A stretch of DNA of 64,000 nucleotides, taken from the NCBI GenBank assembly GCA_028532915.1, contig JAQQAI010000026.1, positions 24,013 through 88,012 of the forward strand, given 5' to 3'. Origin of the DNA: Sphaerochaetaceae bacterium (GTDB taxonomy: Bacteria > Spirochaetota > Spirochaetia > Sphaerochaetales > Sphaerochaetaceae). Below the pieces are notes generated by a model that worked only from the letters and a program-made list of their open reading frames with translations, was not told where the DNA came from and searched no databases. The stretch's first letter is position 1, and each line of letters begins with the position of its first letter. A program made the position numbers and the translations under genes. This document shows, piece after piece, positions 50,664-59,446 of the stretch.

Positions 50664-51265
50664 GTACAAATAATTCAGCTTGGGTTTATACAGATACAGT
50701 AAAAGAACATTTCATGCACCCGAAGAATATCTGGGATGATGATACATATCAGCCGGAGGGAGAGGGGCTTGTAGGTTCTATGGCATGCGGAGACCAGATG
50801 AAAGTCGGGATCACCGTCAAGGATGATAAAATAGAGACTCTCAAGTGGCAGACCTACGGATGTGCGAGTGCGATCGCCTCTACTTCGATGATGTCCGAAA
50901 TCGCTATCGGCATGACTCTTGAAGAAGCCTATAACCTTACTCCTGCCATGATCACCGAAAAGCTGGGAGGTCTTCCCCAGCACAAGTTCCACTGCTCGGT
51001 TCTCGGAGATAAAGCTCTGCGTGCAGCGATAGATGATTATCTGGAGAAAAACAACAGGGAAAATCCGTTCAGAAAGAATGTGGCCAAGATCATCTGTGAG
51101 TGCAAAGGTATCACCGATCAGCGTATCGAGGATCTTGTGAAGAACAAAGAGGCAACCACGCTTGATGAATTGAGAGATATCACCCAGTTCGGAACCGTAT
51201 GCGGAAAATGCAGATTCAAAGTACAGCAGCTTTTTGATGAATATAAACATATCTACAACGTGTAG
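50660..51265 (+). CDS. nifU: NifU-type Fe-S scaffold with BFD-like [2Fe-2S] domain
   Basis: 201 residues. The N-terminal IscU-like scaffold has three Cys: GSMACGDQMKV, YGCASAIAS and HKFHCSVLG. The C-terminal BFD-like domain has CECKGI and GTVCGKC. The C-terminal NFU domain of classical NifU is absent, so it is a two-domain form. The stop abuts the stop of the convergent kinase gene. Confidence 0.92.
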   Translation: MSTNNSAWVYTDTVKEHFMHPKNIWDDDTYQPEGEGLVGSMACGDQMKVGITVKDDKIETLKWQTYGCASAIASTSMMSEIAIGMTLEEAYNLTPAMITEKLGGLPQHKFHCSVLGDKALRAAIDDYLEKNNRENPFRKNVAKIICECKGITDQRIEDLVKNKEATTLDELRDITQFGTVCGKCRFKVQQLFDEYKHIYNV

Positions 51266-52984
51266 TTATGTTACATTGAACTCGCTCCCTCCGATGAATT
51301 CCCTCAGTAATGATTCTGAGGGAACGTATGTCGCCGGTATGGGATAGACATTCTCGAGAAAGTCCAACAGCCTCCGTGCTGTAGAATATGCCGTATTCGA
51401 ATCGTTTTTCACCGTTTTCAGCAGCGGTTCGGCATATGGTTTCAGCACAGCAAGTTCATACTCCAATGCAGAATTGATCATTGCATCAGCTTCATTCTGA
51501 TAGGGGAAGATATGTTTTCTTTCCCCACGTTCCACAGAAGGCCACATCTCGAGAGTCATTCGGGCGGAGGTTCCGCGGGTTTTATGGTCTCTGACGATCC
51601 GCCGGAGGATCCGGTTGTCAGTCGTAGATATCCTGTTATGATCATCCAGATTGAGCTGAGTCAGAGCCGAGATATAAATCTTGAAGGTCGTACGGCTGTT
51701 GATTTTCGGTATCAGATTCGGATTCAGACCGTGAATCCCTTCAATTAGAAGAATTGTTTCGCCTGTAAGGGAGACGGGGGGAGAGTCGAAATGTCTCACC
51801 CCGTTTCCGTTGAACTCGAAACGGGGAGGGATAATCTCCCTGCCTGCGTACAGATCATCAATATTCTGTCTGAATAGAGAGAGATCCAGAGCCTCAAGAG
51901 CTTCCAGATCAGCTTTTCCGTCTTTGTCTCTTGGAGCCTGATCCTTGCTGCGGTAGTAGTTATCCAACGATATCTGAACGGGATTATAACCGAGCATTCT
52001 CAGCTGAAGTGATAATCTTCTTGTGAATGTCGTTTTACCTGAAGAAGAAGGCCCTGCAATAAACACCACTTTGACCGCCCCTTTCTCTGATATCTGGTCT
52101 GCTATCGCGGCAATCTTTCTCCCCTGCAGATTTTCGTTCATCCTGATGAACTGCTGGATGTGAGGAGAACCGCAGATATCATTCATGGCGCCCAGACAAT
52201 CGACTTTCAGGATATTTCCCCATATCTTAGATTCTCTGAAGATTGAGAACAGGAGGGGATTGTCGGTGAAAGGTGCAAGACGTGTAAAATCGGAACTCAG
52301 AGGATAGCGAAGAAGAAGTCCCCGTTCCTGGTATCCCATCAGCTGCCACAATTCACACAGATGAGATGATGGTAGAAGAGGCTCAAAGGAAATATCGATA
52401 AAATCCTCGCAGGCATATAGGGGAAGGTACGGGTCGTTCCGGTAGTTGAGAAGTTTTTTAGTCGCTGTATATCCCATCTTTTCAAAATAATCGGTAGCCT
52501 GCTGATAAGAGACCATATACAACCGTATAGGAAGGCTGCTTTTTACGATCGTTTCTAGAGCCTCTCTGAGCTGGTTCACTTCATCTTCTTCAAGAGAATA
52601 CAGACCGTCATAGTTGAAGTAGAGACCATCTCCGAGTGCATGCCCGATCACCAGTCTCCGGTCCGGGAACACTTTCTGAGATGCGTAACTGAGAAGGAAG
52701 GAGAGTGTATGGCGGTACATTCTCTTCCCGATATTCGAGAAGGCTTTCACCATATCTGCAGTACCGTCGGTTACAATGGGGTCACCGAAACTCATCACAT
52801 CATTATTGAGCTTTATCGCGACTATGGGATTATCCTGATAGCGATCATCATCTTTTATGATCTTGAGTGTGCTGCGGAGAAACTGTTCAACAGTCGTTCC
52901 CTGTTTTACTTTGAAATCTTCACCGTTATAGGTGATCGTGATAAGGTGGTTTCTGAAATCTTTCAGGTGTTCGGCTCTGTTCAT
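51266..52984 (-). CDS. nucleoside (uridine-type) kinase with TGS and ThrRS-like domains
   Basis: 572 residues. N-terminal TGS-like region (ITYNGEDFKVKQGTTVEQFL), then a ThrRS second-additional-domain-like part (YRHTLSFLLSYASQKVFP, ALGDGLYFNYD), then a phosphoribulokinase/uridine-kinase fold with Walker A GPSSSGKTTF, SLDNYY and LIEGIHGLNP. The arrangement is known in spirochaetes and firmicutes as a nucleoside kinase; the exact substrate is not certain. Last gene of the four-gene operon; overlaps the preceding gene by ATGA. Confidence 0.88.
   Translation of the reverse strand: MNRAEHLKDFRNHLITITYNGEDFKVKQGTTVEQFLRSTLKIIKDDDRYQDNPIVAIKLNNDVMSFGDPIVTDGTADMVKAFSNIGKRMYRHTLSFLLSYASQKVFPDRRLVIGHALGDGLYFNYDGLYSLEEDEVNQLREALETIVKSSLPIRLYMVSYQQATDYFEKMGYTATKKLLNYRNDPYLPLYACEDFIDISFEPLLPSSHLCELWQLMGYQERGLLLRYPLSSDFTRLAPFTDNPLLFSIFRESKIWGNILKVDCLGAMNDICGSPHIQQFIRMNENLQGRKIAAIADQISEKGAVKVVFIAGPSSSGKTTFTRRLSLQLRMLGYNPVQISLDNYYRSKDQAPRDKDGKADLEALEALDLSLFRQNIDDLYAGREIIPPRFEFNGNGVRHFDSPPVSLTGETILLIEGIHGLNPNLIPKINSRTTFKIYISALTQLNLDDHNRISTTDNRILRRIVRDHKTRGTSARMTLEMWPSVERGERKHIFPYQNEADAMINSALEYELAVLKPYAEPLLKTVKNDSNTAYSTARRLLDFLENVYPIPATYVPSESLLREFIGGSEFNVT
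51299..51324. repeat. perfect 9-bp stem hairpin in the 3' end of the kinase gene
   Basis: TTCCCTCAG (51299-51307) pairs with CTGAGGGAA (51316-51324), loop of 8. It is 34 bp past the nifU stop and inside the C-terminal codons of the kinase; no T-run on either strand. Confidence 0.6.
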
Positions 52985-54093
52985 GGTGCCTCCTGTCGGC
53001 CCTGGTAGCCCCAGTATGCTCTTTCCATCAGATCAATGATCTCCTGTTTTGTGAATAAGGTCGAATAGGAACAGACACAGCGGCTTTCGGCTGTAATCTT
53101 CGCAATCCTTTCCAGCGATGGTATAGAAATCTTCTTTTCAAAATCCCTGTCGTCCAGATCGTACAGAGAGTATGGTATCTGCTTTGCTATCGGCGACACA
53201 AGAGTGTTTGTGAATTTCAGCAGCCATGCGCTGCATGAAGAAGGAGAGAACGTTCCTTCATTGAAGAATGAGTAGAATGATGCAAAGATATCAGGCTGTC
53301 TTGAAATAAGGACCTCAAGGATATAGGGAAACAGAATCATAGCGGCAGTCGAATAGGGAATCTGTCCGATATGACTGAGCGCCGTCGCAGCCGTATCAAG
53401 GATGGTGGAACTCAGATCTCCTTTTGCAAGTGAGAGAAGATGAGACGCGGTTGCTATCTGCTGCCTGCTGTCGTGGTCATGTTGTGAGTGTGCAGCAGCA
53501 GTTCCCGCTCTTATGCAGAGTCTGAAACCTTCAAGGCAGAGATCGTACTGATACGAGCCGATCTCGCATACGGCTATCGCATCGATGAGAGCTCCCGATA
53601 GAGCATATATCTCGATTGATTTATTTTTCACCCCGGGCAGACCTGTAATGGACTCGTCGATCACTGTTGCACGCGGAATCATCGATTCGTGACGGATCTG
53701 GTGGAGACGGTCATCTTCGACAAAGGATACTATGTCGTTGGAACTGTTGCAGGCTATGAAGGAGGAGGGGATCACAATAAGAGATATCCCGGTTTCCATT
53801 GCTGTCAATTTCGCATAGTTGATCAGATTCTGATCGCCTATGACAACAAAAGAGTCACATGTTTCGTCATCTTTTATCATTTTCAGGCTGTCGATGATGG
53901 CTTTTCCGGGAAGAGAAACATCGATATGTCTCACAGGTGAATTCTGGCGTGATACATCGACATGATTTATCTGCCGGTCAAGCAGTATTACCCCTTTTTT
54001 CAGTTTTAATCCTTCAAGAATTGAAGACAGTTGTTCCATTGAATTGAATGTACAAATCGTCCGGGTTCTTTTCATTGACCTGCTGATGTTCAT
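52981..54093 (-). CDS. diverged iron-alcohol-dehydrogenase-fold protein, copy 1
   Basis: 370 residues. VVIGDQNLINYAKLTAMETG resembles the Fe-ADH NAD loop, ALIDAIAVCE corresponds to the DAxxH metal segment with His replaced by Val, and ATALSHIGQIPYSTAAMILF corresponds to the AHPLG...PHGxAxAILLP block with the second His replaced by Tyr. At least two of four metal ligands are lost, so dehydrogenase activity is unlikely. Function unknown. ATGA overlaps join it to both neighbours. Confidence 0.6.
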   Translation of the reverse strand: MNISRSMKRTRTICTFNSMEQLSSILEGLKLKKGVILLDRQINHVDVSRQNSPVRHIDVSLPGKAIIDSLKMIKDDETCDSFVVIGDQNLINYAKLTAMETGISLIVIPSSFIACNSSNDIVSFVEDDRLHQIRHESMIPRATVIDESITGLPGVKNKSIEIYALSGALIDAIAVCEIGSYQYDLCLEGFRLCIRAGTAAAHSQHDHDSRQQIATASHLLSLAKGDLSSTILDTAATALSHIGQIPYSTAAMILFPYILEVLISRQPDIFASFYSFFNEGTFSPSSCSAWLLKFTNTLVSPIAKQIPYSLYDLDDRDFEKKISIPSLERIAKITAESRCVCSYSTLFTKQEIIDLMERAYWGYQGRQEAP

Positions 54094-55046
54094 GATGATA
54101 CCTCTTTAGAATCTATGAAAGTCAGAAACTGATGAAATGAGGATTTTTCTTCCTCTTCCATGATCACCGTGTATATCTGTACTATTGTCTGCTGAAGTAC
54201 TTCTTTTATAGGGCCTGCGGGGGATATGTTCAGAATTCGGGTGCTGAGGTCTTCTATGGAAGTATTACCTGTACTCTTTTGAATCTCAGCGTATAGAGAG
54301 GGAGAGGTCTCTCTGATGAACCGGATAAGCGGGTCTATCAGAGATGCTGCGCTCTGATAGAGATTCGAATGATTGTCGATCACCATATGCTCCATCAGTG
54401 AGATGATGAAAGAATGGGCGCTGTTCGAATTGATCTCTCCTACCGGCGGGATCAGCGTAATTACCCTATAGGTGGCTTCTTTCAGATTCCGTCGGGAATG
54501 GAGTGCTTCGACTGCGGCGACGATCTCTGAAAGAACGTGCCGCATGGAAAGTCGTGTGAGAGGATGTGCCGTCTGCAGTACACTCGCAAGCAGGTAGAAC
54601 AGAAGTATTGTCAGCTGCTGTGCGACAGTCTCTTTTTTCTCCTTCGAGACCAGAGACCTGTCGATGATAACAAGATCGTTTATACCTCTGCCGTGGATAT
54701 ACTCATCTGCTTCGAGAGATCCTTTGAGAATATGAAATGATGCGATCCTTTTTGAGACTGAAGTAAGAATTTTATCCGACAGTTCTATCTCCCGCTTTCC
54801 CCCGTACACGATGAGGAAATCGAAATCTTCACTTTCCAAGTGATCTGTCTTCTCTGTGATGATATTGAAAGGAGTGTTGAACAGGGCTCTATGCAGTTTA
54901 TTCGGTCTTGTCTCAGACCCGGCTATCCAGAGAGGCTTTGTGAGCTTCATCCGGTCAGCATAGTCAGATATGACTGAAACGATAGTATCTCCTTTATAGA
55001 TCGTATTATAATGTTCGTAAGTGAAAGAGAGTGCATCGCCGTTCAT
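54090..55046 (-). CDS. diverged iron-alcohol-dehydrogenase-fold protein, copy 2
   Basis: 318 residues from MNGDALSFTYEHYN, with AAGGAGAT upstream; an in-frame start 39 bp earlier is rejected. KPLWIAGSETRP and FDFLIVYGGKREIELSDKI follow the Fe-ADH Rossmann pattern (GGG loop changed to GGK), NDLVIIDRSLV the D-x-L strand, and NSNSAHSFIISLMEH the His block. It is a paralogue of the next gene at fold level, with little conserved identity. Likely no catalysis; role unknown. Confidence 0.5.
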   Translation of the reverse strand: MNGDALSFTYEHYNTIYKGDTIVSVISDYADRMKLTKPLWIAGSETRPNKLHRALFNTPFNIITEKTDHLESEDFDFLIVYGGKREIELSDKILTSVSKRIASFHILKGSLEADEYIHGRGINDLVIIDRSLVSKEKKETVAQQLTILLFYLLASVLQTAHPLTRLSMRHVLSEIVAAVEALHSRRNLKEATYRVITLIPPVGEINSNSAHSFIISLMEHMVIDNHSNLYQSAASLIDPLIRFIRETSPSLYAEIQKSTGNTSIEDLSTRILNISPAGPIKEVLQQTIVQIYTVIMEEEEKSSFHQFLTFIDSKEVSS

Positions 55047-55510
55047 ACAGATCTCCTTTGGCTCTTTCGTGTAAGGTAGAACCACCAGTATTTCAACAGT
55101 TGCAGTATTTCAGGCCTGTCTGATGGTGCTGCAATAGATCTGTAATCGAAGGAACGGTTGATCAGTGCAAGCAGAGTTGTCAGCTCCTTTTCACCGACTG
55201 TTGAAGATATTTCACTTGAATTCAACGTTCTAATGACAAGTTCTCTTTTTCTGTCTCTGAACAGACGGGGGAAGAATGAAGGAAAGGTAATCGTACGATT
55301 TCCTTTTTTGGAGATATTGAAAACAAGGCCGGTATGTTTATCTTCGTTTCTGACGGAACAGAGATATGATTCTTCGCTGCCGGATATCGAAAGAGAGAAA
55401 GATTCTGTATCTTCAAGTTCCCTCACCAGAAACTGGCTGTACTGATCGACTCTGGAGACGCATGCAAGGTGACGGGTAAGCTGAACTATTGTAGTTTTTC
55501 TTATATTCAC
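55043..55510 (-). CDS. uncharacterised small protein, first gene of the degenerate Fe-ADH operon
   Basis: 155 residues from a GTG start with AAAGGATG upstream. No family was recognised. It is predicted soluble, basic at the C-terminus (KYWWFYLTRKSQRR) and Ser-rich. It overlaps the next gene by ATGA, which argues that it is real and functionally tied to the downstream genes. Confidence 0.7.
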   Translation of the reverse strand: MNIRKTTIVQLTRHLACVSRVDQYSQFLVRELEDTESFSLSISGSEESYLCSVRNEDKHTGLVFNISKKGNRTITFPSFFPRLFRDRKRELVIRTLNSSEISSTVGEKELTTLLALINRSFDYRSIAAPSDRPEILQLLKYWWFYLTRKSQRRSV

Positions 55511-55536
55511 TGATGCCCATCCTTTAATTATGTAGT

Positions 55537-55565
55537 ATTGTACTCAATAGGAAGCGCGGTAGCAA
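55537..55565 (-). promoter_or_regulatory. promoter of the four-gene minus-strand operon
   Basis: On the minus strand TTGCTA (55565-55560), 17 bp, TACAAT (55542-55537). Its -35 is 12 bp from the -35 of the opposing promoter. Confidence 0.55.
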
Positions 55566-55577
55566 GATGATATTGAC

Positions 55578-55607
55578 TTGAGAAGAAACGCTTCGTTACG
55601 GTATGAT
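55578..55607 (+). promoter_or_regulatory. promoter of the AOR-like/LpxR-like operon
   Basis: TTGAGA (55578-55583), 18 bp, TATGAT (55602-55607). The start site near 55614 falls just before the GAGGA ribosome site, which excludes the in-frame ATG at 55603 as a start. Confidence 0.5.
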
Positions 55608-55623
55608 AGAACTGAGGACACGC

Positions 55624-57360
55624 ATGAAGAAATACAGACCTACACAGCAATATCTTCTGATCGATATCACACAGGAAAAATGGTCTGTGCACCAGCTTTC
55701 TCAGGATGTGCACGGGAAATACCTCGGAGGGAACCCCCTGGCACTGTATCTGTATGATCTGTACTGCAACGAATATGGTGAATCGTATGAGACCGAACCG
55801 CTAGTCTTCGCTCCTTCCCTCTTTTCCCAGATGAACATTTTTAACGCTTCTTCGATTTCGATCGCGGGGAGAAGTCCTTTTTCCAATGAGGTGAGAGTTA
55901 CTCAAAGTAATGCCCTTTTTTCAACATTTATCTGTTCCTGCGGCTTCAATGCAGTTGTTCTGGTCGGATCTTCGAGAAGAACGATCTCCGTCGAGATCTG
56001 TGAACATTCCGTATCGTTTCACCCGAATGAGAAACTTTACGGAAAGAGTGTGAGTGAGTCATTGGCTCAGCTGGATCTGGCCAAGGATAAAACGGCTCTT
56101 TTGATAGGACCTTCCGCCGAACGGAAAGTAGCGTTCAGTTCCATTATCTCCAACTACAGGGGTATAGAGAGGGAAGGTTTCGGAGCCGTTATGGGTTCAA
56201 AGAGGGTAAAAGCCCTCATCGTGCAGAGAGGTGACTATCTGTATGAGAGCATGGATCAGCAATCATTGAACTCGCATTATTCTGGGATTCAGAAATCTAT
56301 CGCTTCGAGCTCCTTCTTTTCGTTACAGAAGAAGGAATTCAATCTTGCACCGGCCCGGTTTGCTCTGGAAAACGGATATGCGGGCGTTGCCCATTGCACC
56401 AGAAGACGAGATCCGAGAGGAATCCATCTTCAGGGCAGTTTCCATCCGGAGTTCTACCAGACTGAAGGCTATGAGAATTGGGAAGCGGGGGTGAGGGATA
56501 CAGCGAATAAACTTGTTCCGATGGACAGCAGCACCATGCTCGCTTTCGGGTCGAATATCAAGAACTACAATCCCGGGATAGCAGCCTTCTACACTTTTCA
56601 CTGCATCGATATGGGTTTGGAACCTGTCAGTACGGCAGCAGTCATCTCCTGGGTCATGGAGGCCCGTCAAAGAGGTGTTATGAATGATATTCCGATCAGC
56701 TATAGTGATTTTTCACATATCACTGAAGCTATTTCGAATATAGCCTCCAATACAGACTACGGCCAGCTTCTGGCGAAAGGAACAGCACATCTTGCCCGGT
56801 ATTACAACGACGGGCAATTCATACTCAGTATCAGAAACAAGGAGATGCTTCCGTTCGACCCCCGCGGTGCGTACGGACAGGGGCTGGTTCAATCCCTTGG
56901 CTATGATTTCTATTTCGCCCCGGAGCTGCTGAGTCGAAAGGTTCCCTCAAAGAAGATCAGAGGAACAGGTGAAGCTGTCCTGCACAGCGAGATACTCTTT
57001 CATCTCGGAGGTATGCTGGGTCTTCATTCCCTTTCTCTCGGAGCCTATCTGTGTTCGAATACTTTCGGACTTTCTCCGATCAGAAAAAGGAAAACATCGA
57101 TGCTGCTGAAATCTCTTGCCGAGATCACATCAGAGTTCACCGGCGATGTCTGTGATGAGCGGACGCTGCTGCAGTCGGCCCGGAGTGCGATCATCCTTGA
57201 GCAGAACATAAATAAAAAGGGAAGAGAAGACGATGCTTCGCTGCCTCTTCAATTCCTCATCAATGGAGAGAGCAGTCTTGACGATGACAGCACGGTTCCT
57301 ATTACCAAACTGCTGCAGGAATATACTCTGAAAAAGGAACTGCTCGGACTGCGCCTATGA
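55624..57360 (+). CDS. aldehyde:ferredoxin oxidoreductase-like protein lacking Fe-S cysteines
   Basis: 578 residues, slightly short for AOR. N-domain YLGGNPLALYLYD parallels the AOR GGRGLAAYLL pattern, and REGFGAVMGSKRVKAL is the tungstopterin-phosphate signature. At the position of the CxxCxxxC [4Fe-4S] ligands there is only GYAGVAHCTRRRDP (single Cys ~258); the fourth ligand region reads LHSLSLGAYLC. Thus the cluster is probably lost while a pterin pocket may remain. Activity is doubtful. Coupled to the next gene by ATGA. Confidence 0.7.
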   Translation: MKKYRPTQQYLLIDITQEKWSVHQLSQDVHGKYLGGNPLALYLYDLYCNEYGESYETEPLVFAPSLFSQMNIFNASSISIAGRSPFSNEVRVTQSNALFSTFICSCGFNAVVLVGSSRRTISVEICEHSVSFHPNEKLYGKSVSESLAQLDLAKDKTALLIGPSAERKVAFSSIISNYRGIEREGFGAVMGSKRVKALIVQRGDYLYESMDQQSLNSHYSGIQKSIASSSFFSLQKKEFNLAPARFALENGYAGVAHCTRRRDPRGIHLQGSFHPEFYQTEGYENWEAGVRDTANKLVPMDSSTMLAFGSNIKNYNPGIAAFYTFHCIDMGLEPVSTAAVISWVMEARQRGVMNDIPISYSDFSHITEAISNIASNTDYGQLLAKGTAHLARYYNDGQFILSIRNKEMLPFDPRGAYGQGLVQSLGYDFYFAPELLSRKVPSKKIRGTGEAVLHSEILFHLGGMLGLHSLSLGAYLCSNTFGLSPIRKRKTSMLLKSLAEITSEFTGDVCDERTLLQSARSAIILEQNINKKGREDDASLPLQFLINGESSLDDDSTVPITKLLQEYTLKKELLGLRL

Positions 57361-58733
57361 AAAGTAAGAAGAGACTCTTGCCGATATTTCTGATTCTGCT
57401 GATGTTTTCTCTTTCTTCAGTCTTTTCGTATCCTGTGAGCCTTGCGCTTGATATGCTCAATGACGGTATATCATTCGGTATCGGTGATAATCCTGACGAC
57501 CTTCGTTCATATGGTGCCTCTGTTTCTATAGAAACCCCATCAAAATGGATAGGTAATATCGAACTGACTGGATTTACTCTGAGGAACAATGAAGATTCGA
57601 GTCTCGGACGCAGGTTCGATGAGATTCTGGTCAGTGGTGGAAAAGAGTTTTCTCTCAGCACAAGACTCCTTCCCAATATTCTCATCTACACGGCATCGAT
57701 TCAGGGGGGAGTCGCTCTGGCAGGCAACCTGGGCTTCAGTACTGTTCAGAATGTCTGGCACGAGATGAACGGCATCGAGACTGTTCATCTTGCATACTGC
57801 TCAGGGGGCAATATTATTGTGCATCCCTACATCCCTATCTCTCATTCCATTTCTGTTCTGGCTCCGCTTTCTTTCTATTCCTCGACCGAATTGGTTTTCA
57901 GGATAGACAACGATATATTTTTCTCGCCCGGATACAGAAGCGGAATTTCCGCGGCGCTGACACTGGGGCATGTAACTTCCTATGACAAACATTTTACCGT
58001 ATCGCTGGGTATTGCTGATTACGATGTCCTTAATTCATGGCCGCTCCATTCTGTCGTGACAGACAGTGAATCGGGACCATTTTTCAAGATTGACGGACGG
58101 ATGGGGATGATAGATGTGTTTTATCAGTATCATTTCACATCATACAAAGGATACGGGGGTATAGGGTTGAATCTCGGATTCGACGATCACGATTCTCATT
58201 ATTACAGTTCGTCCGACCTGATTCTATCGCTCGGTTTTCAGCCGGTTACCAGAATGCTGAACATCAGGTCCCGCTATGCGATAGACGAAGGAATCGGAAT
58301 TTATCTTTCAAATACCTTCAAAAGCAGGCTGCTCGTATACAACGAGAATCTGAGACAGATCATCTCTAAATGGCACATGGGAATAGATTATCAGGTCCGG
58401 CAGTTGGAAACAGGCTATCTTATTCCATATGCTTCGCTTGGTGCCGGTCTTAAAAGGATCATCGTGACTGCCGATATTCCCAACACTATTGGACGGCGGG
58501 ATGTCTATGCAGACAGGCTTGCCTTCCTGATGTATGGAGAGCTCGGGGCACGATTCTTCCATGACGGCCGTTTCCGTGTCGGTTCTGTCTCTTACGGTCT
58601 CGAGATAGCTGTCGGTCTGGGGTATTCTTCAACTTCTCATCTGCAGTCACTGATTGATGAATATGATCTGGTTCTCACTGATGATCTGTATCCTTCATTT
58701 AGAATTGCGCTGTTCAGTGCAGGAAGTCTTTAA
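57357..58733 (+). CDS. LpxR-like lipid A 3-O-deacylase family outer-membrane protein
   Basis: 458 residues with a signal peptide (first ~24) and repeated beta-strands. The mature N-terminus LDMLNDGISFGIGD matches the LpxR/DUF2219 start with the catalytic Asn and Asp (35, 36), and the conserved VQNVWHEMNG carries the catalytic His (~135). LpxR removes an acyl chain from lipid A; some spirochaetes lack standard LPS, so the substrate here is uncertain. Larger than the ~300-residue Salmonella enzyme. Confidence 0.6.
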   Translation: MKSKKRLLPIFLILLMFSLSSVFSYPVSLALDMLNDGISFGIGDNPDDLRSYGASVSIETPSKWIGNIELTGFTLRNNEDSSLGRRFDEILVSGGKEFSLSTRLLPNILIYTASIQGGVALAGNLGFSTVQNVWHEMNGIETVHLAYCSGGNIIVHPYIPISHSISVLAPLSFYSSTELVFRIDNDIFFSPGYRSGISAALTLGHVTSYDKHFTVSLGIADYDVLNSWPLHSVVTDSESGPFFKIDGRMGMIDVFYQYHFTSYKGYGGIGLNLGFDDHDSHYYSSSDLILSLGFQPVTRMLNIRSRYAIDEGIGIYLSNTFKSRLLVYNENLRQIISKWHMGIDYQVRQLETGYLIPYASLGAGLKRIIVTADIPNTIGRRDVYADRLAFLMYGELGARFFHDGRFRVGSVSYGLEIAVGLGYSSTSHLQSLIDEYDLVLTDDLYPSFRIALFSAGSL

Positions 58734-58740
58734 AGGAGTG

Positions 58741-59295
58741 TCACCGCACCGGTTCAAGATATAAGGTGAACGGTTCCATCGGCAGTCCCGTCTCAACGTC
58801 TTTGATCTGAATTGCCTGCGAAGTGATGACTGCATAGCTTTCCTGATGAATCGAACGGGATTCCGTGACAGAACCCGGATTCAGTTCGATAGGCTGATCG
58901 GGCAGATGACGGAGAACGGGTATGTGGGAATGGCCGGTGATCACGATGTCATCAGATCCCAGTTCGATCGGAATGTCTTTCCATGATCTGAAAAAATCAC
59001 CATGAGTGATTACTATTGTTCTCTTTTCGAACGTTATCGAGTCGTACAGAAGAGGTACTTCATACCCGGCATTCATAAAGACCCACGGAGGATCGATATT
59101 TCCTCTGATCGTCGTATATGGCTGCACGAGCGACTGAAGGATTTCAACATCAGGCCCTAATTGATTGACTCCGAGATCTCCGCCGAAGAATACATGTGTT
59201 GCTTTTTCAAGCTCTATGAGCCGAAGAACCTTCTGTAACTGGTTGAGACTCCCGTGCAGATCGGAGAAAACAAATAATCGTTTCATGTAGTTCAT
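58741..59295 (-). CDS. YfcE/MJ0936-type phosphodiesterase
   Basis: 184 residues from MNYMKRLFVFSD, with AGGG upstream; a longer in-frame start is not supported. Metallophosphoesterase motifs FSDLHGS, GGDLG, RGNID, THGD and GHSH are complete. Acts on small phosphodiesters in vitro; the biological substrate is unknown. Convergent with the LpxR-like gene (7-bp gap). Confidence 0.88.
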   Translation of the reverse strand: MNYMKRLFVFSDLHGSLNQLQKVLRLIELEKATHVFFGGDLGVNQLGPDVEILQSLVQPYTTIRGNIDPPWVFMNAGYEVPLLYDSITFEKRTIVITHGDFFRSWKDIPIELGSDDIVITGHSHIPVLRHLPDQPIELNPGSVTESRSIHQESYAVITSQAIQIKDVETGLPMEPFTLYLEPVR

Positions 59296-59413
59296 CTTAA
59301 TGCCCTGTCGTTCAACTTGCAAGTCAAAGATAATCTGTCGCAAAATACCAGAGGAAGATATATGATAACCTCCAGAGTTTAACCATTGCCCACTTGATTG
59401 GGATGTTTTAGAA

Positions 59414-59419
59414 TATAAT
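59414..59419 (+). promoter_or_regulatory. -10 element TATAAT before the hydrolase gene
   Basis: A consensus TATAAT 28 bp before the ATG; the best -35 (TTGATT, 59394-59399) is only 14 bp away, so the upstream half is uncertain. Confidence 0.4.
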
Positions 59420-59446
59420 AGAGAAATGCATAGGAGGCATAAAGTT

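Noticed and set aside
51299..51324. Rho-independent terminator for nifU or kinase
   Set aside because: Perfect stem but no T-run on either strand; listed as a hairpin only.
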